Shown here: positions 29,063 to 38,934 of the stretch, piece after piece
Numbering within the stretch: the first letter of the stretch is position 1
Layout of the letters: the number at the start of each line of letters is the position of its first letter
Source of the DNA: CAVXFL01 sp963761015
GTDB taxonomy: Bacteria; Pseudomonadota; Alphaproteobacteria; Acetobacterales; Acetobacteraceae
Assembly: GCA_963761015.1 (NCBI GenBank)
Contig: CAVXFL010000016.1
Location: 434,001 to 498,000, forward strand
Direction: 5' to 3'
DNA: 64,000 nt
Translations under genes and position numbers: made by a program
Notes under the pieces: model-generated
The model's database searches: none
What the model was told of the DNA's origin: nothing
The model's input: only the letters and a program-made list of their open reading frames with translations

Positions 29063-29872
29063 TCACGCGCCGGCCTCCTCCGGCCCGACGCTGGCGCGGA
29101 TCAGGCCGCGCCGGCTGGGGGCGTCGATGAATCCCAGTATCTCCGCGACCAAATCGTCGTCGCCGAACTGATCGCGCACCCGGGCCAGCCGCTCGGCGAA
29201 AACGAACTCCTCGCGGACCAGCATACGAAACGCCGAGCGCAGCCGGTGCAGCCGTTCCCGCTCGTAGCCACGGCGCTGCAGCCCGATCAGGTTCAACCCG
29301 ACCAGTCGGGCGCGATTGCCCATCACGCTGCCGAACGGAATGACGTCCGCCTCGACCCCGGACATGCCGCCCACCATCGCGCCGCGCCCGATGCGCACGA
29401 ACTGGTGCAGCGCGGCCGAACCGCCGATGACCGCGTTGGCGCCGATCTCGACATGGCCGCCCATCACCACGTTGTTGGCGATGATCACGCCGTCGCCGAT
29501 CACGCAGTCATGGGCGACATGCACCACCGCCATCAGCAGGCAGCCGGCGCCCACGCGCGTCACCCCGGTTCCGCCGGCGGTGCCGCGATGAACGGTGCAG
29601 TGTTCGCGGATTTGCGTGCCTGGGCCGATTTCCGTCCCGGTCGGCTCGCCCCGATATTTCAGGTCCTGCGGCGCCAGCCCGACCGAACAGAACGGGAACA
29701 TCACCGCGTCGGCGCCGATTCGGGTGCGGCCATCGACCACCGCGTGCGAGATCAACCGCGCGCCGGGTTCCAGCACGACCTCGGGCCCGACGTGACACCA
29801 CGGCCCGATGCGCACGCCCTCGCCCACCGTGGCGCCGGGCTCCACGATGGCGGTCGGATGAATGTCCGGCAC
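29063..29872 (-). CDS. lpxA: UDP-N-acetylglucosamine acyltransferase LpxA
   Basis: First enzyme of lipid A synthesis, O-acylating UDP-GlcNAc. The 269 residues show the left-handed parallel beta-helix of hexapeptide repeats from IHPTAIVEPGATVGEGVRIG onward, the catalytic His in VVHVAHDCVIGDGV near residue 124, NVVMGGHVEIG, and a helical C-terminal domain (REEFVFAERLARVRDQFGDD). It starts 4 nt after fabZ. It is intact and of normal length. Confidence 0.96.
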   Translation of the reverse strand: MPDIHPTAIVEPGATVGEGVRIGPWCHVGPEVVLEPGARLISHAVVDGRTRIGADAVMFPFCSVGLAPQDLKYRGEPTGTEIGPGTQIREHCTVHRGTAGGTGVTRVGAGCLLMAVVHVAHDCVIGDGVIIANNVVMGGHVEIGANAVIGGSAALHQFVRIGRGAMVGGMSGVEADVIPFGSVMGNRARLVGLNLIGLQRRGYERERLHRLRSAFRMLVREEFVFAERLARVRDQFGDDDLVAEILGFIDAPSRRGLIRASVGPEEAGA

Positions 29873-29876
29873 GCGG

Positions 29877-30440
29877 CTACTTGTCCATGATCATCGCGGC
29901 GTAGGTCGCCTCGGCCACGGAGGTGCCGTCGACGCGGGCGATCGCGTGGAATTTCCACACGTTGCCGCGGCTGCGCTGCTTCACCACGTGGATGCGCAAC
30001 TGGTCGCCCGGCACCACCGGGCGGCGAAACTTCGCCTGTTCGACGGACATGAAATAGACGACCTTGCCGCGGGCGCCGGGTCCGAGTGTTTCCACCACCA
30101 GAACCGCCGCCGTCTGTGCCATGCTCTCGATGATCAACACCCCTGGCATGACCGGATGATGCGGGAAATGCCCTTGGAAATACGATTCGTTCACAGAAAC
30201 ATTCTTGACGCCGATCGCCGAGGCGTTCGGCACGACCTCGACGACGCGGTCGATCATTAGGAACGGGTGACGGTGGGGAATCGCGTGCATGATGCCCGCG
30301 ATGTCGATTTCCGGTATGGCCTCGGGCGCGCCGACGGCCATGGTTTCCCGACCGGACTTCTCGGGCGCCTCAAGCTTGCGATGCGGCGCTTCGCTATCGC
30401 CTGGCTCGGAAACGCCGGTGTTCTGGGTCGCCGTGTCCAT
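29877..30440 (-). CDS. fabZ: 3-hydroxyacyl-[ACP] dehydratase FabZ
   Basis: Dehydrates 3-hydroxyacyl-ACP in fatty acid elongation, competing with LpxA/LpxD for the same substrate pool. The hot-dog core has the catalytic His in AIPHRHPFLMIDRVVEVV and the catalytic Glu in GVLIIESMAQTAAVLVVE, with GHFPHHPVMPG between. From ATG 30440 the protein is 187 residues, with an extra N-terminal tail of about 38 residues; a later ATG at the start of MAVGAPEAIPEID would give the usual ~150-residue form. It sits between lpxD and lpxA with gaps of 4-6 nt. Confidence 0.95.
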   Translation of the reverse strand: MDTATQNTGVSEPGDSEAPHRKLEAPEKSGRETMAVGAPEAIPEIDIAGIMHAIPHRHPFLMIDRVVEVVPNASAIGVKNVSVNESYFQGHFPHHPVMPGVLIIESMAQTAAVLVVETLGPGARGKVVYFMSVEQAKFRRPVVPGDQLRIHVVKQRSRGNVWKFHAIARVDGTSVAEATYAAMIMDK

Positions 30441-30446
30441 GCAAGC

Positions 30447-31556
30447 TCAGTCCGAGTCTCGTTCCCCTGCCGCGCCGTCCGCCACCGCGCTCGCGTGGCC
30501 CTGCGTCGGACAGTTCGTGCCGCGACGTGCCAGCTTGCGCAGCGTGGCGACCTGACGAAAGAAATCGCGCACCGGTTGCGCCGGGCTGCCGACCACGTCC
30601 GCCCCGTCCGCAACGTCGGACATCACGCCTGCCTGTGCACCGATCCGCGCTTTCCGGCCGATCCTGAGATGACCAATAAGGCCGGCCTGCCCGGCCACCA
30701 TGACGTGGTCGCCGAGGATGGTCGAACCGGATATGCCCGCCTGTGACACGATCACACAGCAGCGGCCGAGGCGCACGTTGTGCCCGATCTGCACCAGGTT
30801 GTCGAGGCGCGACCCGGCGCCGATGACGGTGTCGTGCGCGGAGCCGCGGTCGATCGTGCTATTGGCCCCGACTTCGACGTCGTCCTCGAGGATCACCCGT
30901 CCGAGTTGCGGGACGGTGACGAAGCCGGACCCGGTGGTGGCGAAGCCGAACCCATCCTGTCCGATGCGGGCGCCGGCATAGACGCGGACCCGGGCGCCGA
31001 GCAGCGCGTGGCTGATCGTCGCGTGGCTGCCGATGCGGCAATCGGCGCCGAGGACGACGCCCGGCCCGATGATTGCCCCCGCCGCGATACGACAGCGCGG
31101 CCCGATCTCCGCGCCCTGCCCGATCACCACGAGCGGCCCGATTTCGGCCGAAGCGGCGATACGGGCGGCGGGATCGACGATCGCCGAGGAATGCGTTCCG
31201 GGCCGCGCCGGCGGCTCCGGGTGGAACAGCGCCGCGACGCGGGCCCAACCGACGTACGGCTCCGCGGTCGCGATCGCCACCGATCCATCCCCGACCCGCG
31301 CCGCGAGTTCCGGGTGAACGATCACCGCCCCGGCGCGCGTGCCCGCCAGCGCGGCCGTGTAGCGCCGGTTGTCGAGAAAGCTGACCTCGTGCGGTCCGGC
31401 CGTCTGCAGCGGCGCTATGCCGCGCAGCAGCATCCGCTCGGCGACCGGCGCGCCGATCGCCAACGTGCCGCCGGCGGCGGCGGCGACTGCCGCCAGGCTA
31501 TGCGGTCCGGTGCGCGCGAAGAACCGCGGATCGCCCGCGATCTCCGGGCAAGCCAC
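30447..31556 (-). CDS. lpxD: UDP-3-O-(3-hydroxyacyl)glucosamine N-acyltransferase LpxD
   Basis: Third lipid A step, N-acylation of UDP-3-O-acylglucosamine. The N-terminal uridine-binding domain (about 1-115) has EVSFLDNRRYTAALAGTRAG. Hexapeptide repeats follow (ARIAASAEIGPLVVIGQGAE, IGPGVVLGADCRIG). The catalytic His lies in NLVQIGHNVRLGRC near residue 257, and GQAGLIGHLRIGRKARIGAQ is the late repeat. At 369 residues it is slightly longer than average. It starts 3 nt after the ompH stop. Confidence 0.96.
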   Translation of the reverse strand: MACPEIAGDPRFFARTGPHSLAAVAAAAGGTLAIGAPVAERMLLRGIAPLQTAGPHEVSFLDNRRYTAALAGTRAGAVIVHPELAARVGDGSVAIATAEPYVGWARVAALFHPEPPARPGTHSSAIVDPAARIAASAEIGPLVVIGQGAEIGPRCRIAAGAIIGPGVVLGADCRIGSHATISHALLGARVRVYAGARIGQDGFGFATTGSGFVTVPQLGRVILEDDVEVGANSTIDRGSAHDTVIGAGSRLDNLVQIGHNVRLGRCCVIVSQAGISGSTILGDHVMVAGQAGLIGHLRIGRKARIGAQAGVMSDVADGADVVGSPAQPVRDFFRQVATLRKLARRGTNCPTQGHASAVADGAAGERDSD

Positions 31557-31559
31557 CGC

Positions 31560-32474
31560 CTACTTCCGGGACCGCTTGTGGCCGCCGTGCTCCGACGCGG
31601 TCGCGTGCGCCGGGGTGGTTTCGGCGGCTTCCTTCGTGGTGGCCTTGGACGATCCCGCAGTCTCGGCGGCCCCCGCCTTGGCGGGCGTGTTCTCGGCCAT
31701 CGGCGGCTCCTTGCCTTCCGGCGGAATGTCGACCGAGGGCAGCAGCTTGTTGAGCTGCTCCGTCACCTGCTTGGTGATGTCGAACTCGTTCACGTTCAAC
31801 GCCACCTGCGAGCGGTGCAGGACCAGATTCATGCCGCGGCTTTCCGATACCTGGCGAATCACGGCGATCAGCGTCCGCTCGATCTGCGCCAAGGCGTATT
31901 GCGCCGCGTCCTGAATGATTTTATTGCGTTCACGGAACTTCCGCTGCGCCCCGGTGATCCGCTCCTGCAACTGCCGCTCGCGGGCGCGGATTTGCGATGC
32001 GCTCAGCTTGCCGCGTTCGTTGGCCAGCGATTGCTGCAAATCACGCCACGCGCCCTGCTCCTTGCGCGCGTCCTGGTTCAGCTTCTCGCGTCGCGCGCCG
32101 AGAACTTTCTGCACTTCCTGCGCGGCCGTGGACGCCCGCATCACGTCCGGCACGCCGAGCACGCCGATAACCGCCGCCGGCGGGCTCGGGCCGCGCGCCA
32201 ACGCCGGCAATTGCGGAACCGGCGGCAACTTCAACTTCGGCGGGGGCTGGTTCTGCTCGGCGGCGGCCATTTGGGCAGGCGTCATCGGCTCCGGTATCGC
32301 CCGCATGTGCTGGGGCGCGGGGGCGTGCCGCGCGCGATGCGATGTCGCCGGCGCCTCGGTATGGCCCTGGCCTGGAATGAACCAGTCCGCCGCCCGCCCG
32401 GAAGCGGGGGAAAGCAGCAGCAGCGCGGCGGTGGCGAAACCGCCGAAGGAAGCTGACAAGCGGGATATCTTCAC
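31560..32474 (-). CDS. OmpH/Skp-family periplasmic chaperone
   Basis: Periplasmic chaperone for outer-membrane proteins. From GTG 32474 it is 304 residues with a signal peptide (VKISRLSASFGGFATAALLL, cleavage near SGRAA). A proline- and histidine-rich linker (about 35-100) precedes the Skp-like coiled coil with ASTAAQEVQKVLGARREKLN and AQYALAQIERTLIAVIRQVS. A lysine/alanine/threonine-rich tail ends HGGHKRSRK. The GTG overlaps the bamA TAG by one base (TAGTG). In the raw sequence a single inserted base in bamA makes this gene read as a C-terminal extension of BamA; I treat it as separate, since the restored BamA frame stops exactly here. Confidence 0.87.
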   Translation of the reverse strand: MKISRLSASFGGFATAALLLLSPASGRAADWFIPGQGHTEAPATSHRARHAPAPQHMRAIPEPMTPAQMAAAEQNQPPPKLKLPPVPQLPALARGPSPPAAVIGVLGVPDVMRASTAAQEVQKVLGARREKLNQDARKEQGAWRDLQQSLANERGKLSASQIRARERQLQERITGAQRKFRERNKIIQDAAQYALAQIERTLIAVIRQVSESRGMNLVLHRSQVALNVNEFDITKQVTEQLNKLLPSVDIPPEGKEPPMAENTPAKAGAAETAGSSKATTKEAAETTPAHATASEHGGHKRSRK

Positions 32475-34880
32475 TAGAACCTCGTGCCGAATCCGATGCG
32501 GAACACCTCGGTCTGGTCTGTACTTTTGCTTCAGGACCGCATCGGCGATGTCAAGGTTGATCAGACCGAACGGACTCTTCCAGGACAAGCCGATGCCGGC
32601 ACCCATGCGGATCGCGCCATCGTTGGAAATGACCGGGTGACCGGCCACGATCGGACCGAAATCCTGAAGTCCCCCCAGATCCACGAAAGCCCGTCCCGAT
32701 AGGCCGAGATCGGGTGGAACGGGAAGCGGATAGCGCAGTTCGGTCGATTGCGTCCAGATGATTCGGCCGCCCAGACTGTCGGCGGTCTGCGGATCGTGCG
32801 GCCCAACGCCACCGTCGAGGAAGCCGCGCAGGTTGTCGCCGCCCAGGAAGAAATTGTCGACGATGTTCTGCTTGCCACCCTGGGGAAACAAGCGCCCCAC
32901 GCCGCCCGTGATGGAAATGCCCCACAGGTTGTTGCCGGTCAGGAAATCCAGCGGGACCAGGTACTGGCCGTCGATCTTGGCGCGCACGAATTCAACCTGT
33001 CCGCCGAGCCCGGCATAGTCGGCGCCGAGGCGCAGGATGAAGCCCCGGTGCGGATCGATAACGCTGTCGCGGTAGTCGATCGAGAAGGTCTGCCCAACCT
33101 GCGACAACAGCGACCAGCCGGCCGAGTTGAAGATGTAGAAGCTGGCGGTGGAGAAAATGTTGGTCACGTCGCGATTGACCAGCGAATACGTCCAGGACTG
33201 CCGCAGATGGTCGGTGATCTGATAGCCCGTGCGCAGCGTGATGCCGTAGCGCTGCTCGCTGTACTCTGCGATGTACTGGTTGTCGTTGTAGATGTCGAAG
33301 ATGTCGAATCCGGCGACGATGTTGCGGTCCAGGAAATACGGGTCCGTCACCGACAGGTCGATCTGGCTTTCCAACTGCGCGAGCAAGCCGCTGACGCCGA
33401 CATCGACACCGGTGCCGAGAAAGTTGCGCTCGCGGATGCCGGCGTTGACCAGCGCGCCCGAGTCGGTCGAGTAGCCGCCGCCCAGGGTCAGCTCGCCGGT
33501 CGGTTTCTCGTCGATATTGGCGGTGATGACGGCGCGGTCGGGCGCCGAGCCCGGCTTGGTGTTGATCGTCACCTTGTTGAAATAGCCGAGATCCTGCAAC
33601 CGCTGCTTCGTCTGCCGCACCGCCGTGGCATTGAACGCGTCGCCCTCGGCCAGGCGGAACTCCCGCCGGATCACCTTGTCCTCGGTCCGGGTATTGCCGA
33701 CGATGTCGATCCGCTCGACATAAACCCGTGGCCCCTGCGAGATCTGGAACACCAGGTCGACGGTGTGCTTCGCGGGATTGCGCGCGATGCGCGGCTTGAC
33801 CTCGACGAACGCGTAGCCGCGGTTCTGAACGTCGGTCGACATCGCCTGCACCGAGCGCTCGACCGCGTCCCCGTTGTAATAATCGCCGCGCGACAGCGTA
33901 ACGTCGTGGCGCAGCGAGGCGGCGCTCACGCGGCGCAGCTTGGAATCGATGCTGATCTTGCCAACCCGGTAGCGCTGCCCTTCGCGCAGCGTGAAGGTCA
34001 GGAAGAACGAGCGCCGGTCGGGCGAAAGCTCGGCGTTGGCGGACAGGACCTCGAAATCAATGTAGCCGTAGCGGAGGTAAAAGCGCCGCAGCAGTTCGCG
34101 GTCGTACTTCACCCGGTCGGGATCGTACGAGTCGGCGCTGGTCAGGATGTTCCACCAGACCGCCTCGCGGCTGCTGATCACGTCCTGCAGCGTGCCCTGG
34201 CCGAAGGCGTGGTTGCCGACGAAGCTGATCCGGCTGATCCGGGTGGCGGGTCCCTCGTCGATCGCATAAATCACGTTGACCCGGCTGTCCGGCAGCCGAA
34301 TGATCTTGGGCGAAACGGTCACGGCGAAGCGGCCGTGATGCGCGTAGAGGTCGAGCAGCCGCTTGCGATCCAACTCGGCCTGGATCGGCGTATAGACCGA
34401 CCGCGCCCGCAACTGCACCTGGTTGCGCAAGACCTCGTCGCCCAGCGCGTGATTGCCCTCGAAGGCCACGCGGTTGACAATCGGATTTTCCGCCACCTGC
34501 ACGACCAGGGTGTTGCCCTCGCGCCGCAGTTTGACATCCGAAAACAGCCCGGTGGCGAACAGGGTCTTCAGGCTGCGATCCATCCGGTCGCGATCGAACG
34601 GATCGCCCGGCTGCAGCAGCATGTACAACTCGACGGTGCCGGGCTCGATTCGCCGGTTACCCACGACCCTGATCGAGCGGATGACGTCGCCGGGCCTTGC
34701 CGCGACGTCGCGCGGCACCCGCGCGCGGTGCGCGGGATGGCGCGGCCCCGTCGGTGGAACGGTCCCGGCGCCGCTTCCCGCGGCCGGCGCGGCCGGTTCC
34801 CGCGGCGCGGCGGGCGATGCGATCAGTATTGCAAGGAGCGAGGCGGACAGCGCGCTGCGTGCAGCCATCGAGCGTATCAT
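32474..34880 (-). CDS. bamA: Outer membrane protein assembly factor BamA, one apparent +1 frameshift near the 3' end
   Basis: Central component of the outer-membrane beta-barrel assembly machine. A signal peptide is followed by POTRA repeats starting VIRSIRVVGNRRIEPGTVEL near residue 65, then further POTRA units (ISFVGNHAFGQGTL, ERIDIVGNTRTEDKVIRREF) and the barrel with the lid-loop GGDNLRGF and surrounding blocks. Near the end the frame passes from LKQKY to RPDRGVPHRIR. Dropping one base (A on the coding strand, 32519) gives DQTEVFRIGFGTRF and a stop, the canonical C-terminal beta-signal ending in Phe. The restored length of about 801 residues is normal. This precise fit shows the true end is TAG at 32476-32474. 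Confidence 0.94.
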
Positions 34881-35001
34881 CCCTCCGTGAGCGCCGTCGC
34901 GAAGATGAAGACGTCTGCGTCCCCGATCGGCGCAAGCTTAGCTTGCGCCGCGGTCGCGCGCTACCCGCCGCTTACGGAAAAGGATCGTTCAGCGCAAGGA
35001 C

Positions 35002-36114
35002 TCAGCCCATCAGGTGGGCGACCCAGCGAAACAAGCCGAAATGCGCGAGATCGTTCCAAGTCACGAATATGAACAATCCGGCCAGGATGGCGAAGCCGGC
35101 GCGCAGCCCGTTTTCCTGAACGCGCGGCGGAACCGGCCGCCCGAGCAGCGCCTCCGCCGCGTAGAACAGCAGATGTCCGCCGTCCAGAATCGGAATCGGA
35201 AACAGGTTGATCAACCCGAGGTTAACCGACAGCACTGCGATGAACGAGATCAGGCTGGCGACGCCCAGCGCCATCACCTGTCCCGAAAGCTGCGCGATCC
35301 GGATCGGGCCGCCGAGTTCGGCGGTGCCGCGCTGGCCGCTCAGCATCTGCCAGGCGCCGGCAAGCGTTTCGCGCGTGACCTGCCAGGTCTCCGCGAATCC
35401 GCTGCCGACCGCGCGCCAGGGCGAGAGCCGCTCGAACGCGGTCGCGCCCGCGGTGATCCCGAGCACGCCGAGGCGCCTTCCGTCCGCCATGCGATCACGG
35501 GTCGTCACCGTGAGCGGAAGCTGGCGCCCGTCGCGGGCGACCAGCACCGACATGCGCGCGTCCGGATGCGCGGACACGATGCGCTGAATGTCCTCGAACC
35601 GCTTGACCGGCGCCCCGTCGATCGCGAGCAGCTTGTCGCCCGGCTGCAAGCCCGCCTGCTGGGCGGCGGACCCGGCCAGGACCTGACCGATCACCGGCAG
35701 CACCATCGGCCGGCCGGCAATGGCGAACAGGCCGGCGAACAGGACGATGGCGAGCAGGAAATTCGCGATCGGGCCGGCGGCGACCACGATCGCGCGGGAG
35801 CCCACGGACTTCTCCTGGAAGGTGCGGCCGGGCAGCAGCCGCGCCCGCTCCTCCTCGTTCAGATCCTCCGCCCGCTCCTGGCCGTGCAGCTTCACGTAGC
35901 CGCCGAGCGGCAACCAGGCGAGTTTCCAGACCGTGCCGGCGCGATCCGTCCACGAGGCGATGGCGCGGCCGAAGCCGATGGAGAACACCTCCACGTACAC
36001 GCCACGCCAGCGCGCGGCCAAGTAGTGTCCGAGTTCGTGCACGAAGACCAGCACGCCGAGCACGACGGCGAAGGCCAGCAGCGTGCGGACGACAGAGACG
36101 AGGTGCGGCAACAT
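35002..36114 (-). CDS. rseP: Site-2 intramembrane metalloprotease RseP
   Basis: Inner-membrane zinc protease that cleaves anti-sigma factors and signal peptide remnants. The metal motif VLVFVHELGHYLAARWRGVY lies near residue 21 (HExxH). A membrane segment with VVAAGPIANFLLAIVLFAGL follows near residue 110. One PDZ domain (VIGQVLAGSAAQQAGLQPGD, near 142) lies before the C-terminal segment with NLGLINLFPIPILDGGH, the LDG metal ligand. The length of 370 residues with a single PDZ matches alphaproteobacterial forms. It lies between dxr and bamA. Confidence 0.95.
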   Translation of the reverse strand: MLPHLVSVVRTLLAFAVVLGVLVFVHELGHYLAARWRGVYVEVFSIGFGRAIASWTDRAGTVWKLAWLPLGGYVKLHGQERAEDLNEEERARLLPGRTFQEKSVGSRAIVVAAGPIANFLLAIVLFAGLFAIAGRPMVLPVIGQVLAGSAAQQAGLQPGDKLLAIDGAPVKRFEDIQRIVSAHPDARMSVLVARDGRQLPLTVTTRDRMADGRRLGVLGITAGATAFERLSPWRAVGSGFAETWQVTRETLAGAWQMLSGQRGTAELGGPIRIAQLSGQVMALGVASLISFIAVLSVNLGLINLFPIPILDGGHLLFYAAEALLGRPVPPRVQENGLRAGFAILAGLFIFVTWNDLAHFGLFRWVAHLMG

Positions 36115-36147
36115 CAGCGGTTCCAGTGGCTCCAGGAAGTCGATGGC

Positions 36148-37342
36148 TCAGGCGGCATTGGCGACGGTCATCCGCTCGGCGAGCCGCCGCGCCGCCGCGT
36201 CGAGGTCGAGCACGGCGTCCAGCGTGTCGGCGGCCGGCGCGCCCAGCGCATCGAGCACGCGGGCGGCGGTCGCCGCGATCTCCAGAAAGCCGATGCGTCG
36301 CGTCAGAAAGGCGTCCACCGCCACCTCGTTTGCGGCGCTTAAAATCGTGGGGGCGCCACCGCCCGCGCGCAAGGCTTCGCGAGCCAGCCGCAGGGCAGGA
36401 AACCGTGCAATATCGGGCTCGCCGAACTCCAGCCGCCCGAGGGCCGCGAGATCGAGCCGCGCCGCGGTCGTTTGCATGCGGTCGGGCCAGGCCAGGGTAT
36501 GCGCGATCGGCACGCGCATATCCGGCGAGCCGAGCTGCGCCAGCACGCTGCCGTCGCTGTAGTAGACTAGGCCGTGGATCACGGATTGCGGGTGCACCAG
36601 CACGTCGATGCGCGTCTCGTCCAGCCGGAACAGGCGCGCCGCCTCGATGATTTCCAGGCCCTTGTTCATCAGGGTGGCGGAATCGATGCTGATCTTCGCC
36701 CCCATGGACCAGACCGGGTGACGCAGGGCTGCTTCGGGCGTCGCGTTCGCCATCTCCTCCAGCGCTGGCGGTGCGGAACGGCCCGCCGGAGGCGGTCAGG
36801 ACGATCTTCTCCAGCCGGCCGTAATTCCCGTCGGCGAGCGACTGGAAGATCGCATTGTGCTCCGAATCGACCGGCAGCAGGCGGGCGCCGGCCTCGCGCA
36901 CCGCGCGCATCATGACGTCGCCCGCGCAAACCAGTGCTTCCTTGTTGGCCAGCGCCACCGCCTGTCCGCGCCGGATCGCGGCCAGGGTGGCGCCGAGCCC
37001 GGCCGCGCCGCTGATCGCCGCCATGGTCCAGTCGGCGGACATGGCCGCCGCCTCCAGCACCGAATCGGGTCCGGCCGCCGTGGCGATGCCGGTGCCGGCG
37101 AGCGCCTCGTGCAATTCGGCATAGCGCGAGGGTTCGTTGATGACAGCGAGTTCCGCCCCGAGCGCGCGCGCCTGCCGCGCCAGTAGCAGGGCGTTGCGGC
37201 CGCCGACCAGCGCGCGGACGCGAAACGCGTCGCGATCGGCGAGGAGTTCGACGGTCTGCGAGCCAACGCTGCCGGTGCTGCCCAAAATGGTCACGGTCTT
37301 GGGCGGATGCGCCGCCGGCCGGCCTCGTTCGGCTATTTCCAC
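36148..37342 (-). CDS. dxr: 1-deoxy-D-xylulose 5-phosphate reductoisomerase, one apparent +1 frameshift
   Basis: Second enzyme of the MEP isoprenoid pathway. From GTG 37342, which overlaps the end of cdsA, the frame reads KTVTILGSTGSVGSQTVELL (NADPH fold), ALANKEALVCAGDVMM and LLPVDSEHNAIFQSL, then goes out of phase at SGGPFRTAS near 36763. The remainder, in the next frame, has LEEMANATPEAALRHPVWSM, KISIDSATLMNKGLEIIEAA (substrate and metal site) and FLEIAATAARVL. One extra base on the coding strand near 36763-36765 explains the break; the restored protein has about 397 residues, as in the family. The pathway is normally essential, so a sequencing insertion is more likely than inactivation. 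Confidence 0.92.
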
Positions 37343-38193
37343 AGCAGCGCTCCTCGTCCCAACGCGGCCGCCAGCGCCGCCGCGGCCGGGGCCGCCGCCA
37401 GCAAGCCGTCCAGCCGGTCCAGCAGACCGCCGTGGCCCGGAATGAGCCGGCCCGAATCCTTTACACCAAATCGGCGCTTGATAGCGCTTTCCAAAAGATC
37501 GCCCGTCTGCGCCGCCAGCCCAAGTCCTGCCGCGACCAGCGCCGCCCGGCCCAGCCCCGCCTGGTCGCCCGAAGCACCCCCGGCAATACGCGCAACCGCC
37601 AAGCCCGTTGCCACGGCGGCGAGCAGGCCGCCGCCCGCCCCCGCCCAGGTCTTCGACGGCGAGATGCGCGGCGCGAGCTTCGGACCACCCAGCCAGCGCC
37701 CCACGACGTAGGCGCCGATGTCGCTCGCCCAGACCACCAGCACCAGGAACAGCACGTTGGCGCGGCCGATCGCCGCGTCGCGCCGCAGCCAGATCAGGGC
37801 GACTCCGGCCAAGCCGATATAGGGAATGCCGGCCGCGAGCCGGGCCGGCGGGGCTTCCGACCGGGCGAACGCCCAGGTGAGCATGGCCGCCGCCGCGAGC
37901 AGGGCGATCGCGAGCACGCCCTGCCCGGCGACGGCAAAGGCGCCCGCCGCGAGCACCGCGGCCGGCACGGTCCATCCCGAGGCGGCGGCGGGACGGGTGC
38001 CGCAAAGCCGCACCCATTCGGCGCCGAGCCCGCCGGCCGCCAGCGCGATCAACAGCGTCCAGGGCAGCGCGCCGAGCCAGATGCAGGCGAGCGCCACCGG
38101 CGCCATGATCGCCGCCGACAGCACGCGTTTACGCAGGTCGCTCCACGAGCGCCGCGCCGCCTCGGGCGCCTGCTCAGCCCGGACGGGCGCCAA
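37333..38193 (-). CDS. cdsA: Phosphatidate cytidylyltransferase CdsA
   Basis: Polytopic inner-membrane enzyme making CDP-diacylglycerol. It is 286 residues with several hydrophobic segments and the C-terminal CDS signature KTWAGAGGG, GDLLESAIKRRFGVKDSG and RLIPGHGGLLDRLDG (Asp metal ligands). Its 5' end overlaps the uppS stop by 20 nt and its 3' end overlaps the dxr GTG by 10 nt, showing tight translational coupling. Confidence 0.95.
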   Translation of the reverse strand: MAPVRAEQAPEAARRSWSDLRKRVLSAAIMAPVALACIWLGALPWTLLIALAAGGLGAEWVRLCGTRPAAASGWTVPAAVLAAGAFAVAGQGVLAIALLAAAAMLTWAFARSEAPPARLAAGIPYIGLAGVALIWLRRDAAIGRANVLFLVLVVWASDIGAYVVGRWLGGPKLAPRISPSKTWAGAGGGLLAAVATGLAVARIAGGASGDQAGLGRAALVAAGLGLAAQTGDLLESAIKRRFGVKDSGRLIPGHGGLLDRLDGLLAAAPAAAALAAALGRGALLWK

Positions 38194-38926
38194 ATCGCCG
38201 CTCGCGCCGCGCGTATTCCCCGAGCGCCTCGGCGAAGTGCGACTCGGAAAAGTCCGGCCAGAGCACGTCGAGGAACACCAGCTCGGCGTACGCCGCTTGC
38301 CAGAGCAGGAAATTGGAGAGCCGCCGCTCGCCGCTGGTGCGCACGATCAGATCGGGGTCGGGCATCCCGGCGGTGAACAACATGGCGGCGACCCCCGCCT
38401 CGTCGATTACGGCCGGATCGAGTTCGCCGGCCCGCGCCAACTCCGCGGCGCGGCGGACCGCCGCGACGATCTCGGTTCGCCCGCCATAGGAGAGCGCGAC
38501 CGTCAGATTGAGCCGCGTGTTGCCGCTGGTGACGCGTTCCGCCTCGCGCAGATCCGCCTGAATGTCCTCGGCGAACCGGCGGCGCTCGCCGATCACCCGC
38601 AGGCGCACGCCGTTCGACGCCAGTTCCGCGATCTCGCTCCGCAGATAGTGCCGCAGCAGCCCGGTCAGTTCCAAGACTTCCGCGGCCGGGCGGCGCCAGT
38701 TCTCGCTGCTGAAGGCATAGAGCGTGAGCCAGGAAACGCCGTGCCGCGACGCCGCCGCGATGGCTCGGCGCACCGCCCGCGCCCCGGCCCGGTGGCCGGC
38801 GAGGCGCGGCAGCCCGCGCGCGGCGGCCCAGCGGCCGTTGCCGTCCATGATGATGGCGACATGCGCGGGCGGCGCCGGCTCGGGCGAAGCGGCGAGCGGG
38901 CGCGCGGAACGGCTCGGAGTCGGCAT
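38174..38926 (-). CDS. uppS: Undecaprenyl (polyprenyl) diphosphate synthase
   Basis: Makes the C55 lipid carrier for peptidoglycan and LPS. The start ATG 38926 gives 250 residues; the open frame extends further up but only through the frr gene. Motifs: HVAIIMDGNGRWAAARGLPR with the catalytic Asp, YAFSSENWRRP, and RTSGERRLSNFLLWQAAYAE. A proline- and alanine-rich N-terminal tail of about 20 residues precedes the conserved part. It starts 8 nt after frr. Confidence 0.95.
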   Translation of the reverse strand: MPTPSRSARPLAASPEPAPPAHVAIIMDGNGRWAAARGLPRLAGHRAGARAVRRAIAAASRHGVSWLTLYAFSSENWRRPAAEVLELTGLLRHYLRSEIAELASNGVRLRVIGERRRFAEDIQADLREAERVTSGNTRLNLTVALSYGGRTEIVAAVRRAAELARAGELDPAVIDEAGVAAMLFTAGMPDPDLIVRTSGERRLSNFLLWQAAYAELVFLDVLWPDFSESHFAEALGEYARRERRFGARPG

Positions 38927-38934
38927 CGTTCGGA

